Source: Pictodentalium vernedei (Eukaryota; Mollusca; Scaphopoda; Dentaliida; Dentaliidae). Taken from it: a stretch of DNA of 64,000 nucleotides. Below, one piece after another: positions 55,901-64,000 of the stretch. Under the pieces are notes generated by a model, which worked only from the letters and a program-made list of their open reading frames with translations, was not told the DNA's origin and ran no database searches. The DNA is taken from positions 391,122,674 through 391,186,673 of the forward strand of contig CM062289.1 of assembly GCA_031216915.1 (NCBI GenBank). The letters are read 5' to 3'. Position numbers and translations under genes: made by a program. Each line of letters opens with the position of its first letter. Within the stretch, counting starts at the first letter, position 1.

Positions 55901-56044
55901 TGGATATCCCCACTTTTTTTTAAAAGTATATATTAAATGAATTCAGTGATGTTTGTTTATTTTTTCTTAAAATGATAAAAGCAATGCTAACAACATCTGC
56001 TGAGTATGAAAATAATTTGTCAGACATAATCTGGTCTGGATTAC

Positions 56045-56189
56045 CTCTGCTGGTGATGGCCAGTTGTTTCAATGAGTTTGATGGCATCAGAAGCAACTTG
56101 GTCAGAGCTGTGACAATGAGGTGTTGATGACCTGACATGACAAACCAGAAGGTCTGTAGTCACTGTTCCTTTACAAGATTCACTTATAC
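56045..56189 (-). CDS. Internal exon of an unrecognised gene
   Basis: A 145-nt stretch fully open in one frame, bounded by acceptor TTATTCTTCACTTAG and donor GTAATC (minus strand). It would enter with two bases of a split codon and leave with two. It encodes ISESCKGTVTTDLLV, CHVRSSTPHCHSSDQ and VASDAIKLIETTGHHQQ: a hydrophobic segment, a Cys/His-rich middle and an amphipathic helix-like end. Codon use looks coding and no repeat signature covers it. I do not recognise the family. It may be part of a gene lying beyond the right edge or continuing left, upstream of the RhoGAP gene and on the same strand. Confidence 0.6.
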
Positions 56190-56214
56190 CTAAGTGAAGA
56201 ATAACAGCTTACAT

Positions 56215-57549
56215 AGAATTTAGAGTCCGACTGGTGGATCTGAAGAAGATTTTTAAAGAAATTTTCTCATATTGCACAAAGTTAAAATTTGGGCTCTCAC
56301 AGGGCACCCAAATATAAACTCAGGGACTCAATTTGAACAAACGTGAATTTGACTTGCCTAGAGATACTATATACCAAATATAAAAGGATTCTGACTGGTA
56401 GATCTGAAGAAGATTTTTAAAGACATTTACTCATATTGCACTAAGCCCAAATATAAACCCAGAGACTCAATTTGAACAAACATGAATATGACCCCCCACC
56501 CCTAGAGATGTTGCATAGCAAATATGAAAGGATTCTGACTGGTGGATCTGAAGAAGAAGATTTTTAAAGAAATTTCCTCATATTGTACTCATATTGCACC
56601 AAGTTAAAATTTGGGCCCCAATAGGAAGCCTAAATATTAACTGAGAGACTTGATTCGAACAAACTTGAATCTGACCCTCATAACAACGATGTTTACCCAA
56701 TATTAAAACATTCTGACCAAGCTTATTTCCCATATTGCCCTAAGCTGAGATTTGGGCTCCTGTATTGAGCCCAAATACGAACCGAGGGGCTTATATTAAA
56801 CACACTTGTATCTGACCCTATGCCAAATATACGAAGGTTTTGATCTGTGGTTCTGGAGAACATTTTTTTAATACTTACAAATATGCTGACTCAGCATTTT
56901 TTTGATGCCCTCTACAGAGCACCCAAACACAACTGTTGACAATTTGTTTTTATCAATCGATTCTGTTGGTCCTAAGGATGCTTCATACCAAATAACAGTT
57001 ATCTTTTCCGTGTGGTTTGAATTTGAAAATATCTTCTATTTTTAGCTCCTGGGGTTCCCACTGGGAACATGGGAATTTTTTTTTTATTTTAGCATGAATC
57101 AAGTACTTATGACTCAATAATCCCACATACCAAATTTCATTTAAATCGGACCATCGGTTCAGAAAATAGAAATTTTGGGTGGGGTCAAAAATCTTGCCCC
57201 TCCCATTACGAAGGCAAAGATTGCTCCACAAACTTTGTTTGAACGAACTTGATACTATACCTCAGAAGGAAGATCCATACCAAATATCAAGTCATTGTAC
57301 TCACTGGTTCATGAGAAGAAGATTTTTCTAGAATTTTGGAGCATTTTCCTCCACTCCCTCCCTATTGAGTGTGGCAACTTTATTTGAACAAACTTGAATG
57401 GACATATGATAAGGCCCATGCACATCAAATTTGCCCAGTGGTTTAGGAGAAGTCGATAATGTAAAGTTCACGACGGATGGACGGACAGACAGACGACGGA
57501 CAGAAAGTGATCAATTGAGCTCCCCTTGACTTTCCGTCAGGTAAGTTAA
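56215..57549 (+). mobile_element. HINE-like element, 165-bp core
   Basis: Units with GACTGGTGGATCTGAAGAAG and ATTGCACTAAGTTAAAATTT; the divergent 3' stretch parallels 28430-29000 (for example GACTCAGCATTTTTTTGATG). The end reads GAGCTCCCCTTGACTTTCCG then TCAGGTAAGTT. The 5' end is missing. Confidence 0.72.
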
Positions 57550-58125
57550 CAAGAGCAATAACTCTGGTACATATGTGTGAATGAATCTGCAATATGTGGA
57601 TATCCTTTCCCTCATTCTGGTTCCTCACGATATGAAAGGACAACAAAATTGTTCAACTGGTGCTCCAGTAATAAAGCAAAACTTTTGTATGTAACATTTT
57701 CTAAGTGTAACAGGGGGCCATGACTGGTATGTATATATGGACAAAACCTGTAATATATGAATATCCTTTCCCCCTATACTGGTCTTTCACCATGCCATAG
57801 GACATTAAAAACCGACATCCGATGCTTGAGTTATTATGTGGCATGTTTGTACACAAGTATGGATGTACAGATGGAGCCCTCGACTGTATGCCCACCGAAA
57901 CCTTCTCTGTAGGTCGAAGCATAACAAGCACTTCCCCGCTTCCCAAGGTGCCATGAGGAACTACTCAAGTTACATTAAGTTAAGCTTACATCATGCACGA
58001 TTACCAGAAGGATAAGAACACAGGGGAGAAAATTCTGACCCAGATACCGGGCATCTTTTATCTCTATGATTCAAGGGCCTCACAGAACTCTCCCCCCACC
58101 CACACATACTCCCAAGACCTCCATG
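57550..58125 (+). repeat. HINE-like units, decayed
   Basis: Two units with ATATCCTTTCCC and CATAGGACATT, ending CTGTAGGTCGAAGCATAACA at about 57908-57927. The rest shows nothing recognisable. Confidence 0.45.
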
Positions 58126-58873
58126 AATGAAAGTGTCAATGACACTGTAGCTCAACTTGTTTAAGACATGTACATGTATAGTATGTGACACAGCAATGAC
58201 AAACATCTAGGTAATGTCCTGATAACAAAGGTACATGTAAAGTATTGTAACGGTCTGTACATAAATGCTGACCGTAGCCTGTAACAAATGTGTAGGTAAA
58301 GTATTGTAAAGGTGGGTGACAGTTAGATGCTAAACTAGATAACATAGTGATAACAAAGGCACCCAAAACACTCATTCCTGTCACAAGGTGATAACAAAGG
58401 TACCCCAAGAAGTTTCGTGAAGATCAGTTCATAAATACAGACTCTAGCCCGAGCCGTATTGACATGTGCACTTACTGTGTATAAGGAGCACTGAACAAAT
58501 CAAAGTTAATCTAATTTGCATAATTTCTGCACGAGAAAAAAACCTGTATTATATGTGATGTATCCTATGGTACTAAACATTTATACAAAAAAATTAATAA
58601 AATCGGAGCTTTCATATGGGAGTTCTGCGCAAAAATCTGATCGCACCTAATTTTGGTACAAAATGGCTGCCAGCGGCGGTCTTAAATTTCCGACCGGACC
58701 CAAAAACACTCGTTCTCGTCTCATGGTGATAACAAAGGTACCCAAGAAGTGTCGTAAAGATCGGTTCATAAATATGGCCTCTAGCCAGAGCCGTGTGTAC
58801 AGTGCGACGGACAGACAGATGGACGACAGGCCATGGCAATACCTCAAATTTGGGTTTGCCAAAGTTGAGCTAA
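58126..58873 (+). mobile_element. HINE-like element F, fourth core type
   Basis: The 5' end is AAAGTGTCAATGACACTGTA then GCTCAACTTG. The core is different again, with diverged units around GATAACAAAGGTACCCAAGA and AAGATCGGTTCATAAATA. A GACGGACAGACAG stretch is followed by a 3' end CCAAAGTTGAGCTAA, with a weaker hairpin than its relatives. Confidence 0.75.
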
Positions 58874-59098
58874 AAATCTTGCTGTGCAGTCAGCCTACAG
58901 ACTACCCATTGGCTTTGGAAATAAAACTGTATTCTTAACAATTTTAGGTCAGCCAAACGTGATTATGGCTGTTTATTATGGCTCCAGTGTAAACTGCAGT
59001 AAACGATACACAATTGGTGTACAATGTAGTTCACATATCCAATGGAAAATACATTCACAGAAAGCTTCTATTCTCCATCTTAGAACAAGTAAAAGTAG

Positions 59099-59303
59099 CC
59101 CTCTGCACACTGATGTCAAAATATTAAAATTGCGAGTGGTAATTTTTCCCATAATGCAACTGGGTATTTAACCAATTCAATCTTGTTTGACCGAGCTCTT
59201 TGAGCTCTTTCAAACAAGACTAAATTGGCTAAATTTATAGTTACATTATCGGAAAAACTTGCAAATGGAAATTTAAATATTTCGACATCAGTGTGCAGAG
59301 GGC
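59099..59303. mobile_element. TTAA-type palindromic MITE, flanks decayed
   Basis: Ends CCCTCTGCACACTGATGTC and GACATCAGTGTGCAGAGGG. Central hairpin CTTGTTTGACCGAGCTC...GAGCTCTTTCAAACAAG at 59182-59219. Confidence 0.82.
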
Positions 59304-59960
59304 TAGTAGATAAAGATGGAAGAAAATTCAGTGTACTTCTGAATGCTTTATAACACACTTATTAATGCAAAACACAGGATTTCCAATGTTCTGCCTGTAT
59401 GATAAAAATAAACTTGTATTGCATATGTGGTGATACAAAACACGTTCAATTTCATTTCCAAAGTAAACAGCAAAGGAACCCATCTAAATAAATCCCATCA
59501 ATCATTGGTCAAATGCACCAGAGTCAAAATTGCTTGGAAATTCTAAGTTCCGCATTTGGATTTGTTTACCCGGGATATTTAAACAATCCTATTCGAGTAA
59601 AAAATTTACAAAATATAAATAATATTCTGACAACTTGTACTTTCCACATCTGGTCATATAATGATGGAGTGTGCTCAACTTATTAGCTATTTAAAAACTT
59701 TTTATTGTGTTATTCCCCGCAGTTTAGTCAATATCTGAAGTTCGATCATCGTCAGTTACCATGACACTGATCAGTATCTATTGGTTTCGACCAATTGAAT
59801 GCATTAAAAATTAAAAAGCAAATTAGGGTTGGTACCTGGCCAACTAACAGTGATGTCTCATTGCCAACGAAGAAAATGCAGCAATTATCCAGTTGAAGAG
59901 TGCTTTTAGTTCAATTTCCGTGTAGAATGGTTGCTATATGAGAGATGTGTGATAAATTTA
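59304..59960. other. Non-coding, nothing recognised
   Basis: No gene, hairpin or repeat family placed. Confidence 0.4.
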
Positions 59961-60111
59961 GAACTACACATACGTTTGAATGGGTTAAGAATTATCGCAC
60001 TCGATTGTTTTGGCCCAGGATATCACTTGAGCCTACGGCTCTCGTAATATCCTGAATCCAAACAATCTTGTACAATAATTCTTAACCCATTCAAACATAT
60101 GTGCAGTTCTG
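59961..60111. mobile_element. 151-bp MITE with 50-bp inverted repeats
   Basis: Ends AGAACTACACATACGTTTGA and TCAAACATATGTGCAGTTCT, continuing inward with ATGGGTTAAGAATTAT on both sides. A small central inverted repeat contains GAGCCTACGGCTC. Flanking A/T-rich bases give no clear duplication. Confidence 0.83.
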
Positions 60112-60274
60112 TATATTTATCAAACAGTATCACTCAGGAGCCTAATGACAGTAACTGTTATCTATCAAAAAATAACGAATCCTGTGGGGGTAAATAAACC
60201 AGCTTCAAGTTCAGTAAACACAGTGGACATATTATACACTTACAGTTCTGTGATAACATATGCAAACTCTTTTT

Positions 60275-60511
60275 TGATAGGACTACAAGCAGCTAGTGTG
60301 TCAATCTTTCAGAAAAACTCAAATGTATTTTGAAATCAAACAAGACCCAATCAATAACAAAAAAATATCAAAAATAGTATCTGAGATTAAATTTCCTCAC
60401 ATTCAAAAGGTGGGATTCAACAGTGTTGAGGGGAGGAAAGTGCACAGACAATTTCAACCAGATAGTGACTCAGTCATGATCCAGATCAAAATTGTGTGTC
60501 TGCTTTTGTAA
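60275..60511 (+). CDS. Possible terminal exon, unrecognised
   Basis: Two candidate acceptors (TTTTTTGATAG at about 60282 and CAATCTTTCAG at about 60312) precede an open frame ending in TAA at 60511. It reads MYFEIKQDPINN, ISKIVSEIKFPHIQKVGF, NSVEGRKVHRQ and FQPDSDSVMIQIKIVCLL. Composition looks protein-like but no family is recognised and no partner exon was found. It may be a relic. Confidence 0.25.
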
Positions 60512-60763
60512 TAACAGTACTGCACTTGCTACAACAGATCTAGAAACTTGGTGACTCAAAAAAGCCAATTTTCGGCTCATGGATAACCGGGAAGACTACC
60601 CAATGCTTCATAGGCTGTAAATTAGCTTGATGGGTCATGAAGTTTCTAAGGGTATACATTGATGTCCACCCAAAAGGTGGCCAAGTACCAAATCATTCTC
60701 TGAGTACTGTAATTAAAGACTGTTGTGATGGGTAACTGTTGAAGATATAAAAGCTTATAATAT

Positions 60764-60782
60764 TTATCGGTGTTTAAGGTCA
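60764..60782 (-). repeat. SINE tail remnant
   Basis: TATTTATCGGTGTTTAAGG followed by TCA matches the complement of the SINE 3' tail. Confidence 0.5.
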
Positions 60783-61134
60783 TTTTCAGCATCTTTGGGA
60801 AAACTTATAATAATACCTATGAAAATTTTTATTCTTTTGATAATTATAGCATGTAAAAAATACAAACATACTGCTAGAAAACATTACGGAACAACATGTG
60901 ACATGAATCTTCTTCATGTTTCCAAATGTGATATAACACTGACCTGAGATGAAGGTTTTATTTAAAATTAAAATCATTAAATTATAATAACCAAGGGAAT
61001 AAATAGGAAAGCTGCATATGAAGTATAATTCTATGAGCCAAACTGGTCGCAGAATAAATATTTCCTTCAGAGAACGATTACTATTGAACGATTTTCTGAG
61101 AAAAGTAAGACCTTTTCTATATCAGTAGCATTAA

Positions 61135-61374
61135 CTGGCTGAGTGCTGGAAGCCACTATCAGAGCTTTCAAAAAATGAGGGTACCAGAGGAAAAGCCAAC
61201 ATTTTCCTTGTTCATATTTCATACTCATTCAAATGCAAATAATATTTTGTGTATATAAATCTTTTCTATTCTATTACAAATTACTGTGCCTGTGGACACT
61301 CTCCAATAATTTGCAATAAAACAAATTCTGAATAACAAATTCAGACCACCAAAAATAATCTAGCCCCCAACCAG
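61135..61374. mobile_element. TTAA-flanked MITE, CTGGCTGAGTGCTGG type
   Basis: TTAA at 61131-61134 and 61375-61378; ends CTGGCTGAGTGCTGGAAGCC and CCCCCAACCAG. One arm of the GGACACTCTCCAATAATTTG hairpin is kept near 61294. Confidence 0.8.
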
Positions 61375-61378
61375 TTAA

Positions 61379-62034
61379 CTAGAATATCAATATATCAGCA
61401 ACAATAAAGGTATCAGGGTTTCAAAGGTTACACAAACTCATTGTAAGTTTGCTAAAAAGGCAACATGATATCCAAGAAATCCAACCCTTCCCTTTTTGTT
61501 TTCTTATTTTCAAACAGAAAATAAGTCACTTTAAAACTTATCAGTATGCCAGCTGTACAATTCAAGAACTTTGTTAACCTACCATCCAAGTTACAAACTG
61601 TGTTAATACTTGGAATGAATTATGTTGAAGACCACGTACATAAAGCTATCCAGCTTGATGTTCAATCTATTCTTCTTTGAATTATGTAACATTTTCATTG
61701 GCATGATATTCTTTGGAATGCATTGTACCATCTCGTCACAATACTGAATCTTAATAATATATTATTGAAACTAAAAAGGCATAAAATCACAGATGGGGAG
61801 AACTGAGTTATGTCTTACACAAAAACAGACAAAACACTGATGCAGTGAAATCATAATTACCCGGTAAGTCTCAAAGGTGTCCATGCAATATTATGCTTGT
61901 TCACATGACAACCACCCCTGCCCCAAATCAGGAAATGGACATCATCTAGGCATACAGCACTTAGATAATGCAGGGGCTTAGATGTGTATTCTGAGATCAG
62001 TCAAATATGTAATATCCATGTTTACTGGCCAGAT
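61379..62034. other. Non-coding, nothing recognised
   Basis: No gene or repeat family placed in this interval. Confidence 0.4.
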
Positions 62035-62042
62035 ATTTAAAG

Positions 62043-62287
62043 CAAGCCTGGAAATAAATAGACTGTCATCTGCGAAATGAGGTCCCCAGAGGGTGAATTT
62101 GGTGATGCTACACTGCATAGCAGGGTAGCATCACTAAATTTACCCTATGTGAACCCTAATCTGAATCAAAGTCTCATGCCCAAACAGAAAACGGTATCCA
62201 GAGGACCTACTGTTTGGGATAGCATCAACAAATTCACCCTCTAGGGACCCCATTCTGCAAATGACAGATTGCTTATTTCCAGGCTTG
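62043..62287. mobile_element. hAT-like MITE with perfect 8-bp target duplication
   Basis: Ends CAAGCCTGGAAATAA and TTATTTCCAGGCTTG; exact flanking duplication ATTTAAAG at 62035-62042 and 62288-62295. Subterminal GTCATCTGCGAAATGAGG is shared with 37186-38000. It is 245 bp with an internal GCTACACTGC...GCAGGGTAGC inverted repeat. Confidence 0.92.
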
Positions 62288-62295
62288 ATTTAAAG

Positions 62296-62970
62296 GCTCA
62301 CAAGTAACTTAGCCATTAAAGTATTTTTTGTTGTCTATATACAGAAGCTTGGAAAAGTATTGAAGGTACCAGACACAATGGCAAGTAATCATTCAAGAAA
62401 TCGAGAACATATAGACCAAGAGGGATGTCACATCCCATCCCCTCACATACGTCTGTGCTTGATTCAGTCGATCCAGTGTCAAGAGATTTCCTTGAAGCTG
62501 CATTTTTATTGTTTGTATCACTCCAAAAAATGAATATATTTAATTTTCAATGGGATATATTATAATTATCACAACGTTTCAGAAAAACCAAAATACCAAT
62601 CAAAAATCAGTCTATTATATTAGCAAACTTATAAAAATCTATATGTAATAATAATAGCTAATTAATCAACAAAATAAGGGCAAAATATTACTGCAATGGT
62701 CTTCAGTAACCTATGTTTTCAATATCATTCACCTGAAAAGATCCACTGAAATAAAATTTTCCTTAGCACAAACTTTTACGACCTACAATTGATTTTGTCC
62801 TGAAAAATATATTTTGATGGTAAAAAAAAATTTCCATAAAATTTGTGTGTACAGTGGGGTTAATATCTAAAGATGTCCTTTGAATAAATAAATAAATAAA
62901 TGCTAATGAGATGTTAAGGAACCACAATGTGCATAAAAGCTGACCTAAATTCTAATTGTTACAACTGAAA
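62296..62970. other. Non-coding, nothing recognised
   Basis: AT-rich; a short AAATAAATAAATAAATA microsatellite at about 62885-62901. No gene seen. Confidence 0.4.
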
Positions 62971-64000
62971 ACAAGAGGCCCCAAGGGGCCTGAGGGCGCT
63001 CACCTGACATGGTAGCCTAAATATCAACCCAGAGAATTGATTTCAACAAGTTGCATCTGCTCCTCCTAAGAAAAGCTTATACCAAATATCCAAAGATTCT
63101 GACCAGTGGATCTAAAAAAAAAAGAAGATTTTTAAAGAATATTCCTCATATTGAACTAAGTTATAATTCGGGCTCCCATAGTGAGTCCAAATATGGACCT
63201 AGGGACCTGGCTTGAACAAAGTTGAATCTCACTCCCTAAGCATGGTGCATACCAAATATCAAAAGATTCTGCCTGCTGGATCTTGAGAAGATTTTTAAAG
63301 AAAATTCCTCATTTTGAACTAAGTTACAATTCAAGCTCCCACAGTGAGTCCAAATATGGACCTAGGGACTTGGCTTGAACAAACTTGAATCTCACCCCCT
63401 AAGCATGGTGCATACCAAATATCAAAAGATTCTGCCTGCTGGATCTTGAGAAGATTTCAAAGAAATTTGCCTGAAATGCATTAAGTTCAAAATCGAGCTT
63501 CTATAGTGAGCCCAAATATGAATCTAGGAAGCCGATTTGAACAAACTTGAATCAGATCCACCCCACAATGTTGCATACCAAATATCAAAAGATTCTGCCT
63601 GCTGAATCTGGAGAAGAAGATTTTTTAAGAAATTTGCCTGAAATGCACTAAGTTCAAATTCGAGCTTCTATAGTGAGCCCAAATATGAATTCAGGGGGCC
63701 GATTTGAACAAACTTGAATCAGAACTACCCTTCAATGTTGCATACCAAATATCAAAAGATTCTGCCTGCTGGATCTGGAGAAGAAGATTTTTGAAGAAAT
63801 TTGCCTGAAATGCACTAAGTTCAAATTCGAGCTTCTATAGTGAGCCCAAATATGAATCCAAGGGGCCGATTTGAACAAACTTGAATCAGATCCATCCCTC
63901 AATGTTGCATACCAAATATCAAAAGATTCTGGATCTGGAGAAGAAGATTTTTTAAGAAATTTGCCTGAAATGTTCGAACTCAAGCTTCTATACTGAGCCC
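62971..64000 (+). mobile_element. HINE-like element, AAGAGGCCCC type, cut by the window edge
   Basis: 5' mini-hairpin GGCCCCAAGGGGCC, then GGCGCTCACCTGAC. At least six units of about 160-170 bp follow, with CATACCAAATATCAAAAGAT and ATAGTGAGCCCAAATATGAA. Same family as 27179-29167. The 3' end lies outside the window. Confidence 0.8.

Overview
This is a gene-poor, AT-rich stretch of an animal nuclear genome. There are no bacterial-type operons; coding sequence is split by GT-AG introns, and most of the window is mobile DNA. The mix of a DIRS-like tyrosine-recombinase retrotransposon, tRNA-derived SINEs, TTAA-flanked palindromic MITEs and many Helentron/HINE-like elements with tandem-repeat cores points to a marine invertebrate, most likely a bivalve or other mollusc. 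That is inferred from repeat content, not from a diagnostic host gene.

Host genes. Four exons on the minus strand (31431-31559, 22454-22637, 16732-16809, 8528-8659) splice in frame, with proper donor and acceptor sites, into the first 174 residues of a RhoGAP protein. The RhoGAP domain resembles the p190 (ARHGAP35/ARHGAP5) type. This transcript starts with a short exon whose N terminus (MGCVVS) looks like a myristoylation/palmitoylation signal, in place of the large p190 N-terminal region. The gene runs off the left edge and its introns are filled with transposons. A further well-bounded minus-strand exon of unknown family lies at 56045-56189. Weaker coding candidates are at 35140-35340 (plus, BPI/LBP-like pattern), 55663-55860 (minus) and 60275-60511 (plus).

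Layout. 0.7-8.3 kb: a TA-flanked inverted-repeat element holding a DIRS-like element (Gag, frameshifted RT-RNase H, intact-looking tyrosine recombinase, inverted terminal repeats). 8.5-31.6 kb: the RhoGAP gene, with a hAT-like element, SINEs, a LINE reverse transcriptase split in two by a HINE-like element, and several tandem-repeat arrays. 32-36 kb: another array, a short unique island with a CRE palindrome, and the BPI-like fragment. 36-47 kb: nested insertions, including a decayed Tc1-like element holding a pogo-like element that itself holds a HINE-like array. 47-64 kb: more arrays, MITEs and the unknown exon.

Main theme. At least ten Helentron/HINE-like elements share one architecture: a 5' mini-hairpin, a subterminal inverted repeat, a tandem core of about 144-170 bp units, and a 3' hairpin. 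Unrelated cores are carried between the same ends. The 5' subterminal repeat matches one arm of the 3' hairpin and co-varies with it, so two alternative pairings of the ends are possible. A second theme is that the same long internal palindromes recur inside elements with unrelated termini (TTAA, pogo-like and CCGTATTT types).
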